This document shows, piece after piece, positions 22,133 through 35,572 of a stretch of DNA of 64,000 bases. The notes beneath the pieces were generated by a model. That model did no database searches, was not told the DNA's origin, and worked only from the letters and a program-made list of their open reading frames with translations. Origin of the DNA: Bryopsis sp. KO-2023 (lineage: Eukaryota; Chlorophyta; Ulvophyceae; Bryopsidales; Bryopsidaceae). The stretch lies in contig BSYQ01000011.1 of NCBI GenBank assembly GCA_030272585.1, forward strand, positions 1,674,001 to 1,738,000. The letters run 5' to 3'. Position numbers and translations under genes: made by a program. Numbering within the stretch: the first letter of the stretch is position 1; the number at the start of each line of letters is the position of its first letter.

Positions 22133-23894
22133 CTCATGGAAAGAGGGGGAATTTTGTGTCAGTTTTTTTTGGAGTGCACTCGATGTGGGGGATTAGATAG
22201 GTCATCGACTCTTGTTTTCTTTTTGAAACTGGAATGTTCTCAACCCACACTACTATGAGACAAATCGTCTTTCAAGCATAGAGACAATGTTTTGTTTTGC
22301 TATTTTTTTTCCTTTTGTTCATAGGGCTTGGGCATGCTCCTTCACTTCAACCACAGGGGGGAAATACGTTCAAAACGTTTCTGCGGAGCAAAGTTTACAT
22401 AGAAATAACTCATCGACAGTTTTTCCCGAGTTGGAGCCTTTGTTGGTAAGACCTCATCTGCTCCATGATCCTCAATAATCATTGGGAAAAAAAAAACAAG
22501 AAGGATAGATGACCAACTAGTCTGACTGGAGCCGGACGAAGCACGCGTGTGGTGTTTTCTTGAAAAGGGAAACAGTTTCTCTCTTCAAAAGAGCAGTGTG
22601 TCGAAACTGTGAGGTCTCATATAGGCCCATCCACTGTGCTGTAGAAAAAAAAAATCAGGAATTTAGATAGAGAGTGCCGGAACAGTTCTTTTTCTTTTCT
22701 TTTTTCCCCTTGTAATTTCATTTTTTCATGCGTCAATCATCAATTCTGCAAAGAATCCAACTGGGGGAAGAGCTGAAATATGGCCCCAAAAAATGTTTTG
22801 GCAATCAATATGTATTTTTTTGTAAAAACGATTGGGAAGCGGAATTGCGACATTGTTTCCCAGCCGTATTTTTGTTTTTTTCAATTATCTGGTCCAGTAC
22901 AGGAAAGGGGAGGGGGATGACGCTCTGGATATGATCAACGTTTTTTTTTTTTTTTTTCTGTTTCTTGCTCTATATTTTTATTTTTATTTTTTTTTGGGGG
23001 GGGGCAACATTCAAGGTCTGTATGTAATATTTGTTTACTGCAGCTTTTGAAAATGCATTCGAATAAGACTGCCTGAAATATTTTCCTTTTGAAACTATTT
23101 TCCCTTAAGCCCCAGAACAACAAATGCCGCCTCCTTCCATGTATTAATTCTTTCGCTTTGCGTCTTCTTTTCAAAATTTTTTTGTTTACGTTTCAATTAT
23201 AGATGGCATCATTGCTCCTTCCCCACTCTGACCTTGCAGTTTGATTATTATTATTAATAATATTATTTTCACTGTAAATGAAATGCTGGTTCTTACGCTT
23301 GTCAGAAATCTGTTCAGAAGACAGGTTCAACTTCCTATTTCCCAATCCATCCTGAATATCCACTCAGTCACTTTTCTGTTCTCCTTTCAAACAATGAGTG
23401 ATCTTGACTCTTTGACCAGAGAAAATCTGCCAGTCAATTCTGATGGGTTTTACACTATGCTGACAGTTCTGGAGTTGTGGGTGGGTGGGTGGGGGTGGTG
23501 TTCCTCAATTTTGTCTGGCATTCAAAAAGATGGATGGCATGCAACCCCACAACGAATTCACCATAGCAGCAAGTTTTTAATCAAAATTCCAACAAATTTG
23601 AAACCAATATGAACTAACAAACGGACAGAGAGACAACGCAACCAATAAAAAAAAGGATCACGCAAAAACCAGGGCTCCGCCTTCAGACATACGAAACCGT
23701 CACTCTCTCTAGTCTTACAGGCCACAGATTATCGAATTCAAATTTCCACCTCCAACAGGCAAAATCTCAAAAGACTGACCCCCGGATCCTTTTTTTGGTT
23801 TCTCCAAAAAACCCTCCTTCCTCAGTGCACTACCTTTTTTTTTAAATCCAAAATGAGCTGTGCTATTCACGTGAGTTGGAAGATTTAAAATGGA
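22133..23894. other. AT-rich spacer without a supported gene
   Basis: T- and A-runs dominate (22940-22995, 23820-23850). No frame shows family features. Confidence 0.5.
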
Positions 23895-26433
23895 TCATCG
23901 AGGTGGTCGATTGTAGTCCCCGCTCTTTCCCCCACTCTTGTGGTCCAATTGAATATCAGAAATGATGATGCTTTTCGTGACAGCTTTGCACATGTCGTAC
24001 ACAGTCAAAGCTGCGACGGATGCTGCTGTCAAGGCCTCCATCTCCACTCCAGTCTGACCCATGGTTTTCGCCATGGTTCGGATTCGAACTGCAAACTGGG
24101 GCTCGTCCAATTCAAACTCGACATCCACTTTCCTGTGGAAAAACGGATGACAAGATGCGTTACTTGGAAATTGAAATAGACTAAATAATAGCAATTAAAA
24201 AAATAAGAATAAAAAATCAATAACAATGATAAAAATACAAACAAAAAAAATAAAAGAACTGAATAATAAGCCCGGAAAAAAAAAAAAAAAAAAAGTTGAC
24301 AAGAGATATGGGTTTTTTTGACACAAGACAATGTATATCATTGCTGAATTTTAAAATCCCAATTAAAATCGGCACCAATTTGACAAAAAATAGGAGCTTC
24401 ATGTTGCGGTCTTAAATTATGCTTGATATATTCATGGATTAAAATCTCCCCTCCCCCCTTTAAATATCAAGTTTGGACATTTATTCACAAACACAACCGA
24501 AACATATCGATACCTGAGATTAAGAGTGTGGCAAAGGGGGATCAAATTTGCAGTTTGTTTTGCAGCTGAAATGCCTGATATTTGCGCGACCGTCAAAACA
24601 TCCCCCTGTGGAGTAAAAAAGAAAAAAAAAGAAAAAGAAGAAACACAGTCATAATTTAAAAAAAACCCAATTAAGTAGTCACATGAAGAGGTTAACCCAT
24701 CAAGGATTCAGGATTTCGCACTCGTCGCATCGGTGCAAAAAACTTTGCCAAAAAAGTTTGGTTTTTTGGGGAGATGTATTTGATTATGAGATTGAAATTC
24801 CTTCCTTTTCAGAAGTGATATTTATTAATTATTTAAAAAAGCACGGTGTCTCGAAATCGAACCTTTTTGTTGGTGTTGGTTTTGACTTGCAGAAAAGCAT
24901 CCTTCCCTAATAACACTGTTGCAGATGCCCTTGCTTCTCGTACAGTATCACTTTTCTGAAAAACACAAAGAAAAAGGGGGAAAAAAAACTTAATTAATTT
25001 ATTATTTAATTAATCAACTGTTTGTCTAGTTATCGGAACAACACAGAAGCAAATATAATTGTAAGCAAATATCCATGACATGCCAAAAAAAAAAAAAAAA
25101 AGAAAAAACTGAACCCGAAAATGCAAGCTTCCAAAGGAGATGAAAAAATTTTGAAAAATCGAACGGAGGAAAAAGATTGCAGCAGATAATTTGACTATAT
25201 ATTTTTTATTTTCTTCCTGCTGGTGCAAAAAATATTCGGGATCAATTTTCCTTTTTCTTTCTTTTTGGTTCAACTATCAAAATACCCGCTCCCCCACCCA
25301 AAAAAAGTGTTAGATCATAATAAATAAAAATATTCGAAAAAAAAAGGCAAAAAGAATATTGGCAAAAAAAAGGGGGAGGGAATATCCATTCACAAACCTC
25401 ACATCAGACGTATCGACCATTACAGCATCCCCTTTTTCATCAATGTGTGTCAGACTCATCCCGAGATCCTCCCCTTGAGTTTGCTGGCTGCCCGCTGATG
25501 TCGCATTGCGTTGCAACGCTGCTTTTCCAGGCAATTCTTTATCTCTTTCTGAAATTGATGGAATTCGGCTTTCAGAAATCGGACCTCTGAATGGTGCGGA
25601 TGCATCCATAGGGTTTTTCTGATCGAATGGATGGGATGTATTTTGAGAAACTTTTGCCACATGTTTAGCTCCAAATAGTTCGTTCATCTCCTAGAAAATA
25701 GTTTCAAAAAATATTCAAGTTATTTGCAAAAGGACAAAACTGATGTAAAGAAGAAAAATAGAAGTTCTAATCGAATGCCTGAACACATCAGATAATCGAT
25801 GGCTTTTTTTCTCTTTTTTGCTTACAATAACGTGGGTATATTTTCTGTGCAGACAAAAAGCACTCTGTTTCTTTCTTTCTTTCTTTCTGTTTTTTTATTC
25901 CCCCAAGAATCCTTGATTTATTTTCGTATCTTTGTTTGGATGTCAGATCACATCCCCTCACCAGCGGGAAAAAAAAAACCCAACCACCTCAAAAGGTTTG
26001 ACAAAAAGCAAGATCCACACCTCATTGATCGTGTCGATTTCATTCTCGGTGTCTGATTCATAGTGCGAACCCCCTGAAATCCAACCAACACGATTTGAAT
26101 GGCAAAACGGAGCTCCACACTGAAAACCCACACACACACAAAAGGCCATCACACCCCAAAAAACAAAAGCATGATATGGCACCAGCACCAAAAACGCTTC
26201 TTGTGATATTACATCGAACAAAAGGCCATCACACCCAAAACCAGTTGCTGTGGGAAATCAGTGTTTCCCCAAGAACAAGAAAGTTTCGAAAATTTGCTTA
26301 AATACGGATCAACATATTATTGCACAACGTCTGAGGATGGTTGAGACTCGCTGGAAAGAAAACGCCATCGAACCTTTGCTAATGCTCGAAGAGAGCGGTC
26401 GCCGACCAACTCCACCAAACGCTTAGCCAGCAT
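23895..26433 (-). CDS. Cyclic pyranopterin monophosphate synthase, MoaC/CNX3 type
   Basis: Exons I can join: 26073-26021, 25690-25403, 24955-24887, 24605-24514 and 24132-23895. All junctions are in frame and the last four sum to 229 codons. MoaC features: [44 protein letters not shown] (active-site region), [20 protein letters not shown] and a C-terminal KSGGKSGDY. The enzyme converts the MoaA product to cyclic pyranopterin monophosphate in molybdenum cofactor synthesis. It is not fused to MoaA, as in plant CNX3. A likely first exon at 26433 ([20 protein letters not shown], then RWRFLSS) reads as a mitochondrial presequence, but its donor phase is unresolved. The roughly 75-residue linker before MoaC is low complexity and unlike bacterial MoaC. 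Confidence 0.85.
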
Positions 26434-26981
26434 GGAATGTGCGCGTTGGCTTAATAATGCCTTCTTTCGATTTCACGCTCACGATTTGAACCAGGAGGTT
26501 CGATCACATGATCAACCGCATCTCACAAAACGTGGTGGGGGAAAAACGCTGGAGTTTACCGCCAGGCTTTTCCGTCCTCTCTCTTTTCCATGTACGTACA
26601 GGAAAAAGCAGATTTCTATTTTTATTCATTGATTTATTTTTTCCTTTCGTGTTCTTGGACGGTGGCAAAGAAGGTGGATGTTCGTTGAACAGTTGCTTGA
26701 TGTCTAGAATAACTTTCCTCTTTTTGTTAAAAAAAAGAATTTTTGCCCTGTTACTGTCGAGGCATATTTCAACCACCTTGCTTCCAGAACTCATATCCAT
26801 CCCCCATAAAACAGACCTGTTTTGTTTCATGGATGAAGGCAGAAACCACCCGAGACAGAATCTAAAACACACACAATTACACGCACACAACCCCCATCCC
26901 TCCCTTAGAAAAGAACCCCACCGCAAGTAATACCATCCAATCCCCCCCCCATTTCCCGCCAGATCTAAAAATAGCAGAATT

Positions 26982-29833
26982 TTACCAAATCCCTGGGGCA
27001 AACGAAGCGGGAGCGATGTAAGACTTGTAATCCCATTTCACTTGTAGAGCGAAAGGTTCGCTGATGTCGACGCCCTCTTTGGAAACCTTGCCCAGTTGGT
27101 ATTTGTTGATGGCTGTGGAGTCCCTGTAGTAGCAAACCTGGAGAACAGATTTCATCAAAGCCGTGGCCTCCTGCTCCGTCAAATTCGGTCGGTGGTGTTC
27201 CCTCAGTAGAGGGATGGCCAGGTGATTACCAAAACCTGCAACAAGAAAAAAAACACTTTAGGTTTTCAGAGGAAACACACACACACAGAGAGAGACACAG
27301 TGTCTTTTTTTGGTTAATTTGCAAGAAAATGAATCATTAAAAACGTCCGCACATGTCGAACTGGAAAATGAAAACATCATACTTTCATTTATTGCCTTTA
27401 TTGCTTGCATTTTTCCTGATCCTTCCGGACATCGCGTTTGGGATTGCGTTTTGTGGATAATTCTCAAACTTAAAATAGATAAAAAATTTAAAAAAATTGA
27501 CACTGTGTGATCAGCCAGGCCATGTCAGACATGGCCTTGCATCACAATTTTACCATGCTTTTTCATGTCAGCCCCCCCCCCCCCCTTTCCCATGACACTG
27601 AAAAGAAAACATTGGGGTTTCATTTTTTCAGGGATCCTACAGGGATCCTCAACGGCACATCGCAAACTAACAATTCAAATAAAATAAAACAGTGCAGTAT
27701 AAAAAGACATGCGTATGAAAAGACAAATATATATGAATGAACGAATGAATGTTTAATTTACATTAGGCAAACTTGCCCAACGAAGGCCGATATCTCTATA
27801 TATATACGTATACCGTATTTTCTCTCATAGAAACCCTGGGTTACTATTGTTTCAATGTACCCCAAAAGGGGAGGGTCACTATTAGAGAAAATACGGTATA
27901 TACATTTTTATTTTTTCCCTTTCGGTCGGTGGAAAGAAACTCACCTGTAGCAATATGATCATTGATGTAATGCACCCCGATCATTCCGACACCCCCCAAA
28001 AAGGGCTCCCCATCTTGCATTCCAGCAACCAAAATGTTGTTCCACAGAGGATCAAAACTGAAAACACACAACATACCATCGTTCGCCAAAATTTAAGAAA
28101 ACTCAGATTTCACTTCACATCTATGCATCAACTTGCACACCCCTCCCCTATTATTATTATTATTATTATTTATATATAAATAAAAAACGTCAAATGATTT
28201 GATCCATATGTACATATATTCAACCCCACATCAAGCTTTCAAAAAGAAAAAAACAAACAAACAAATGTTTTAGAAAAAATATATGATCAAGACTTTTATC
28301 TCTATGGAAAAAAAAAATCCTCAACCCCTTCTTTCGAAGCAAAATTTAAATATTCTTTAAAAAAGAAAAAAAATCAGCCAACATCGCCCCTGGACAAAAC
28401 TTTGACATTTTCAGGAAGCAACCTGAAAATTTTCATGGACCTACTCGGATCTTTTGTTGTACATAACTCTGGCCAAGATCGAATGAATTTCTTTGGGCCC
28501 CAACTCAATTCCATCATCAGCACAGAAATCCCCATTGGTGAATTCCTCCAGCAGCTCGACAATGTATGACAAATCGGACAGCTCACCGCTGGCCGCGATT
28601 GTGCAAACGCTGTTCACTTTTTTGATTCTGTTCACATTTTTGTATCGTCTGGTCCTTCCATATGAACCTAAAATCGACATTCGTATTTTCAGTGTAATGG
28701 ATTACTAACAAAAACAGGGGAAAAAAGAGTGACAGGGAGAAGTCCAGTTTCGATTTTTTTTTTTTTTCGTCCATCTATTGTTACCTTCTTTGAATGTTTT
28801 TTTTTTTAAGTTTATTTTAGTTTTCCAGGGAAAAAATGCCTGGGTTGAATATCCATGAAAGAGTTCAGGGCAAACTCCCAATACAAGAAATCAACTCAAA
28901 CGAAATCAAACATCAAATAATATTTTAAACAAAAATAAAATATGTCCGCATCTTTTTTGCACATCATTTTCTTGTTCGAGACTATGAATTAATCACATTT
29001 AATAGTGTATTTAATAATATTCATTAATGTGCATAGGGTACACAGGGCTTTCAGACCAATTTTATACATTTAAAAAAGAAAAAAAACAAAATAAAATATT
29101 ATGTGATGTATATATATATACATATATATAGGGCTTCGGAGTGCATTACCGAGAGTGTCGCAAGCCAGCATAACACCACCATCGTATTTCAGTCCAATCA
29201 CAGATGTTCCGGTGACATAAGGATACCTTCACCGAACAAAATGAAATAAAATTAATAACAGTAATTGCCTACACATATTTCCAGATTGCGAAACATCCTG
29301 TTCGAAAATGTGTGTTTTCTAGGAACAGGATCGATTGCGGTCTCTATATTTTCCACCAAAAAAAAAATGAACGAGTGATATTGGCCCACGATGTTTGAAT
29401 ATCCAGGTTCTTAAAGAAACCCACAGCCCAACATTTATTTGGGGGAATTTGAAACTGTGAAATGCATAGTAAGAACAAACCAGGTACCCCGTCCACCCGG
29501 CCCCCCCCCCCCCTTACCCAACCCACTTTCCCGCAAAAAAATCCACCACCCCAGACAAACATCTCGACGCTTATGTAGGAAGTGCTTTGATCAGCAGCCC
29601 ACGATACCGATCAGGACAGAAATCGACACTCACTGGGTGCACTTCTTTTCGTTACCCCCTGGGACGGCCTCTGGTGCAACTGCAAAAGCTTCGGACCCAG
29701 ACTCGGGCAGATGCGTCGATGGGGTGTGCTTGTTGCTGAGATCTGGCCTGACGAAGCTCTCGGCGACAGCGTATGAAGGAGCGGTCACTCCAGGACCGAT
29801 GGCCGTCGAGTGAGATTGGGGTCTGGGAATCAT
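26982..29833 (-). CDS. PSMB4: 20S proteasome subunit beta 7 (PSMB4 type)
   Basis: Five exons: 29833-29634, 29226-29150, 28667-28445, 28057-27945 and 27235-26982. They join in frame to 867 bp, or 288 aa. Key blocks: YPYVTGTSVIGLKYDGGVML, DTLGSYGRTRRYKNVNRI, DPLWNNILVAGMQDGEPFLG and VLQVCYYRDSTAINKYQLG, all in the order of eukaryotic beta 7. This subunit is non-catalytic (no Thr1 active site); its C-terminal arm clamps the two beta rings together. The protein works in the nucleus and cytosol. The N-terminal propeptide is about 65 residues and Ser/Pro-rich. The start is the first ATG leading into it; a longer upstream frame lacks an ATG. Intron 4 (27944-27236) carries a small MITE. Confidence 0.93.
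27811..27898. mobile_element. 88-bp MITE in a PSMB4 intron
   Basis: Perfect 15-bp inverted ends, TACCGTATTTTCTCT and AGAGAAAATACGGTA, flanked by TA on both sides. Termini and TA duplication fit a Tc1/mariner-type element. It has no coding capacity and sits within the last intron of the proteasome gene. Confidence 0.75.
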
Positions 29834-30014
29834 CGGTCGTTTTCTCTTCTTTACCTTTCGACGGTTTTTTTCTGGAGAAGCTGACAGAACAGTTGTCGAT
29901 GAGCAGGCCTCAGTTTCGCAGGAAAGTGCTGTTTTTGTTTTTTTTGGGGAAAATATGCATGACGTAACACGGAAGGAAGGATTGCAAATTGTCCGACATG
30001 GTAGCAATCACCAG

Positions 30015-30374
30015 GGCTGGCAATTAATTTTGCCGCCGAATGCTTAATTATGGCGCCGAATGCTGAATTTTGCCGCCGAATGCTGAATTTTGCCGCCGAA
30101 TGCTGAATTTTGCCGCCGACCGACTGGCAGCCGCCGGTCTACTTCGCGCTTGTTTAGCCCACTCGCTTGGCGCGCGCTGGTCGCGCTAACCCTAAACCCT
30201 AAACCCAACCCCCCTTTTTTTCGGTCTGACATACATACGCGGGTCGCCTGTCGATCGCCTGTCGATCGACATCGCGACATCGCGTCTCCGAAGGGACGTC
30301 TGCCAGTCGGGCGGCGGCAGAATTCAGCATTCGGCGGCAGAATTCAGCATTTGGCGGTAAAATTAAGTTTTTGC
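30015..30374. mobile_element. Foldback element with telomere-type repeats in its centre
   Basis: A 10-bp direct repeat, CAATCACCAG (30005-30014 and 30375-30384), brackets 360 bp. Both arms are built of GCCGCCGAATGCTGAATTTT units: about four on the left, two to three in inverted orientation on the right. The innermost arm parts, CCGACTGGCAG and CTGCCAGTCGG, pair exactly. The centre holds CTAACCCTAAACCCTAAACCC (plant-type CCCTAAA). It lies between the PSMB4 promoter side and the COG2 3' end. No ORF is credible. Confidence 0.75.
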
Positions 30375-30757
30375 CAATCACCAGCATTCAGTGCATGTTC
30401 TGAAAAAGAGGCTTTGGGGATTTTGGCTTGTTTTGTGCCCTTTTTGCACATTTCAAGGAAAAAACAGCAATCTATAGACTGGCGGACGACGAGGAAAAAC
30501 GATTTTTTTTCTCTTGTTGTGATCTCAGCAACAATGAGCGCAATTCTAGCTTCAACGTCGGACTGAGAGGTGCAGACAAGTCTGTCATGCTCATATTTCC
30601 AGCTGTAACCTTACGGCTGTGTTCAATGCAGGCAACACAGCGAACTGTTCTGAGGCCCAGTGTTGCAGAAGCACAGGAAGGAATTTGCCAGAGTTGAACA
30701 ACGAAGATCAGAAAAAACAGCTGCATCGGAATGGGATCTCCTCCGCCCCTTGCACAC

Positions 30758-33700
30758 TCAACAACGCAATTCTTCTAGCGATAAGCACACATCCACCTCC
30801 TTCTGGTCTTGGGGCGCCACCAACCCCCACAGCTTTCTGAACGATTCCAAGCCGCCCACTTCGACTCCCACCCCTTCCAGGATCCGGCCTAATTCCTTGA
30901 CGTCTAAAAAATGCTGCTGGAAAACGCCGTCCAAGTCTCGTCGATCGGAATCGTCCCCCTGGGACGCTGATTCCGACGCCCTGCTCTTGATGCGCTTCAA
31001 AGACAGCCGACTCTTTTTCAAAATGGTCAACAATTCGTGCAAAGATTCCTCGTATCTGGGGGAAGCGAAAGTGAAAGCAAAGAAAACGACGTTAAAAACT
31101 CTGCAGGAAACACGGTGTGGGGGGCGCGTAACGCTTTGAGTGTAGAACAGGAAAAAAATGACGAAAATGGATTTCCAACACACACTTTTCAGGAATAGAA
31201 CACAGAACTGAAAAGAAAGACGGGTACAAAAAAACGCCAACAGAAAAATTGAATGAAACTCTCCGCCATCACATGTACATCGATTTTTTGCATTGTTTTT
31301 TTTTTGTTTAAATAGGAGGGAGGAGCCATAAATGCACATGGGGCACAAAAGTGTTTCTTTTGGAAGCCGTTCCACAGCAACTGTCCAATTCCCAGAAAAA
31401 AGGGCTTGATGTTGCATGACAGTCATATAATTTCTTGCCTGGCACAAGTTCTGTCAGCCACTTGCGAAACGAGGTTGCTTCGGACTTCTTGTGGGGATTT
31501 TTCCACCTTTGGATTTTCAACCAGCTGAAGAAGAGGCTCCAAGATCCCTGTCAGAAAACAAGGGGACCTTTCTTTCAACGAAAAAAAAATAGAAAAGACA
31601 AAAGGAATAGACATCCAAAGCCCAACCATAAACAACAATAAAACCCTATCCAATCACCTGGGACGTCGAAAAAAAGGTTAAAAAAAACATTGCAGAAAAA
31701 CAAATCACATCAGGGTTGGGGAGGATCCAATCACCGTTCTTTCGCAGCAGATTATTTTATGGGATTTTTTTTTCCGAAACTCACTTTTGACGTATTCGCT
31801 TGGCTGTGTGGGGGCTGCTTGGTTTTGAGCTCGAAACATGGTGCCCACCGTCGTCCCCACACATTTCTTCAGAACCTCACCACAGGCCTGCGAAACGGCA
31901 TCCACCACTTTCGCCAGAATCTTCTCCTGACACGCCAGAAACTCGCTGGCCCCCAGTCTGACCGAATCCACGATCTCAGTGCAGACCTCTTCCTCCACCA
32001 GGGGGCCCAGGAGCTGTTGCAGTCTGGCAGCAGTGTGATTGTGAATTCGTTCGTGGAGGGTGGTGAGGTCCAGGTGCAGCAGCAATCGATCTTCACTGGT
32101 GGATGGAAACGAACTCGGGGCTAAACAATGCAAACCAACCCCTCCCCCATTCAACCACACACACACTACCATCCAGAAAGGTCCAACACACCATCGCACT
32201 CTTTTTTTTTCAGGTCAGGTCCCAGAGGGAATTGATCCAATCAAAGAAAAGCAACCCTCACGAACTTGCCTGGATCTTCCTGTATTCCAGCATTGACCCA
32301 GATGGTGAGTCTGGAAACCAGCTGCAGCAGCAATTTTACGAAAGAGTCCAGCAGGGGTGCCAGACAGACATCGTCGGCCAAACACTGTCGGACTCCTTGC
32401 CACCAAATGACCATGGGTTCGCATTGCAGCTCGTCTTCGGAAGCCACACTGAATTGATCCTCTCGGAAACACCGTTCCACTGAACCTGCATTTATCAGAG
32501 CAGCAGCCAGGAAAATGAATCGATCTCAACCAAAACTAGGAATTCCTTCAACTTTTCTTCTTCTTCTTTTTTTTTTTGGGGGGGGGAGGGGATGTTGCTG
32601 GTGAAACTGCTTTTTTCTCAGCCTTGAATGTTTTTTTTACTACGATTCTTTTCTGGATTTTTTTATTTTTTTTTGCTGACCTGCGTTCGGCAAAATCTTT
32701 GAGACGTCTATAAACAGTCCCAATAGCAAAAAGAAAAAAATGCATCCAGGTGCGCTACGTAAACGCAATTGAAACACAATTGGTTGATGGGCGCAGCGCC
32801 CCATCCAGTCCATTAGTTAACATATTAGTCATGTTTTGATTACCAGCGATCTCCTGGAAACGAAGCGTGTAGTACACTTGCAAGTTCCAACGTCTCAGAA
32901 GGGCACCCACTGGTTCGCAATTTCTCAAGGATTCGATCGCGGACGAGGTTTTGCAGTACCCCTCCAAACCCTCCAGAAAACGAATCACTGCCTTGTAGCT
33001 TGTGTGAAAAATGGACGGCACTCCTGCACAAACCCCCCAAAATTTTACTAAAAAAAAACTGGGAGCATGCCTGGACACATTCTGCTGATCGATCCTACTT
33101 ACATGGGCAAAACCCAAATCACAAATGGTGGAAGGGCACCATTGTTGAATTCTTGGCAGCTTGGTTTTTGAACATAAGATAAATGAGGGTTTGACCCAGG
33201 TAAGACTACGAAACATACCTGGAGAAAATACGGCTGGCAAATTCTCAGCCAATTGCAGATGGAGCTCAGCAGCCACAGCGTTCCCCAAGAAATTGAATCC
33301 TTGCAGTGCAGAGTCCGCCGAATGAACCCGGTCGAACAAAGCTTTGCATCGCTGCTCCAGGCCAGCCAGCAGTTTTTCCGAAATCGTCCCCAAATCAGGC
33401 TTTCCTGCAACAGAAAACTAACCATGACGGAATGCTTTTTTTTTTCTTTTTTTCTTGCTACATTGATGGACCGAGTTCTTCTTCATCACAGCAATGGAAT
33501 TCCACGATTGCTCCGCCCAGTCATCATTTTCTTTAAGATTCCTGTTATAATTTCGTGAAGTTGTCTGCAAAGTGGGGAAGTGCTGGGGGGGGGAGGGTCC
33601 TGTTCATTGTCTCACCATTTGCTGCACCGATTGCTTCTTGCACCAATGGCTTCACGATGACAGACCTGAACCACGAAACAAAAAACAAGCTAAAGGAAAT

Positions 33701-35572
33701 CAAAAAACATTCTACGAGCCTATTTTTTTCTTGCTTGATTTTGTTACAGATATCTAGTCCCAATATCGAACTCCAACTGACTGTCGGAATTTTTACCTGA
33801 TGACTTGTTCCCCTGCTCTGAGGTCTCCGGCCAAAGAAAAGGCATGAAGCAAATGGAAAGTTGCCGGAAGGCAATTTTCAGCGAGGCTGGCTGCCAGACA
33901 AGAAGCCAAATGCTTTCTGAGCTCTTCGTGGGCGGGTTTTGTTCGCTGCTCCACACCCTGTATGAAGGGCAATTCCTGGAGGAAGAAAAGTACGAAAAGT
34001 GAAACAGAATGCAAATGCAAAAAGTATTAAAAATTAACGAGTGGATCTATATAGCCATACAACGACACCTCTTCCTGAACACATCATTAAAAAAATTAAA
34101 AAATTAACTCTTCTAGTACCTTTCCTTGGGAAATCAGCAAATCGAGCTTCCCCACTTCGCCAGCCACTCTTTCCAACAGCGAGCTCTTGGAGTCCAAATC
34201 CATCGAAACTGCCCCCTTGACCTCAAGAATCAATTTTTCCACCTGGCAACAGTAAAAATATCAGAAAAATATCGAATTAAAACTGTAGCCTGCACTCAAC
34301 AAAAGAGCAGCCACTTGTTTGATTGATTATTGAGAATCGTTGAAAGGAGCAACTTGTGGCCCGGCGTCTAATGCACAGAGGCATTGATTTTTCATTGGAA
34401 ATTATTTGAAAAAAAAGCAAAGAAACATGCCAGGGCCAAAAAAACAACAGATTGCTGAGAAATTCAGAGTACCTTTCCTTCCAGCTGGACGGCATGCTGC
34501 ATCAGCTCCAGCTTTTCTCGAGCAGCGGCGATTTGTTTTCTTTTCTCCAAAGCGGAATGTAATGCCGACCGCTCACCTTGAATTTTTTCACAAATGTCAT
34601 CCAATTTGCCCTGCATTACCACACCCACAAAAAAAATATATTTAAGAAAAAGAAAAATAAGATTAACAAAAACATGAACAAAACTGAAACCAAAAAAAAA
34701 GTTCAACAAAGGACACATGCAGTTCTCAGCCTCGATGTATCACCTTCGGAATTAAACTAAATAATAATAATAAACAATAATAATAAAATCAATTAATTAA
34801 CAATTAAAAAATAATCCCCTCCCCCCACCCCTAAAAAAACAGCATTGTGGAAAAAGGGAATTTCTGTTCGTCTTGTGTTTAATGTACAAAAAATCTATTG
34901 ATGCTGGATGGCTCGCATCGGCCTGATTAGTCAGCAACGACCAACACTTATTGTCGGAACCTCCATTTCCCGTTTTGGCCAGATAAGCCTACCTTGAGCT
35001 CTTGGACCGGTTTTCCGATTCTTAAAATAGCCCCCTCCACTCCTGTCAGCTGGCTGCCGAGACTCACGAAAGCATTGTAGTTTTCATTGATCACTTCTAC
35101 CAGCTGCACAGAGCAACGTTCGATTAGTCATAGGAAGTTCTGGCTGAATTCTCTGCATGAATCCAACAGCTGAAGAAAGCCAGCTGTCATTCCAGGGGGC
35201 ATGCCCTGACCATGCAATCCTTGTTCAGCTAACTTCCTGCTGAATTTCTTGCTCCATGATTTTCGGCCATTTATTGGCACGATCCCAGATCGGAACCAAA
35301 AAGAGAACATGCTCTGGATGGCGGTTGGGTTGCGAGGTTGGGTTTGTGAATCTGGCGCTTGCCTTTTGTTTGAGTTGCCCCAAGTGATTGTCCAGCTGCT
35401 TCGACAGGCCCTCCAACGGCACGAATCGACGCAGATCCGCCACATACTGCTCAGCATCGAATTCGGGTTGTCGAAATCTTTCGGGGTCGAACCAAACTGG
35501 CTCGCTGCCCGATTGGGTTTTAGCCTCCGTCGATTCTGGACGCGAATGCTCGAGGGGAGCTGCGACTGACAT
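30758..35572 (-). CDS. COG2: Conserved oligomeric Golgi complex subunit 2
   Basis: Twelve exons: 35572-35363, 35103-34993, 34610-34473, 34242-34120, 33975-33797, 33665-33616, 33404-33219, 33023-32844, 32485-32270, 32120-31785, 31547-31439 and 31055-30758. They sum to 2136 bp, or 711 aa, close to the usual length of about 740. Family landmarks: FDAEQYVADLRRFVPLEGL at the N-terminus, the exon-2 block VINENYNAFVSLGSQLTGVE, a central WNLQVYYTLRFQEIAG, and a C-terminal VADRTCARYEE. COG2 belongs to lobe A of the COG tether, which recycles Golgi enzymes in intra-Golgi retrograde traffic. Exons 2-4 are coiled-coil-like. Introns 1, 9 and 11 start with GC instead of GT (GCAAGC, GCAAGT, GCAAGA). Using them is the only way to keep frame and homology. 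The start is the first in-frame ATG, MSVAAPLE. Confidence 0.95.
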
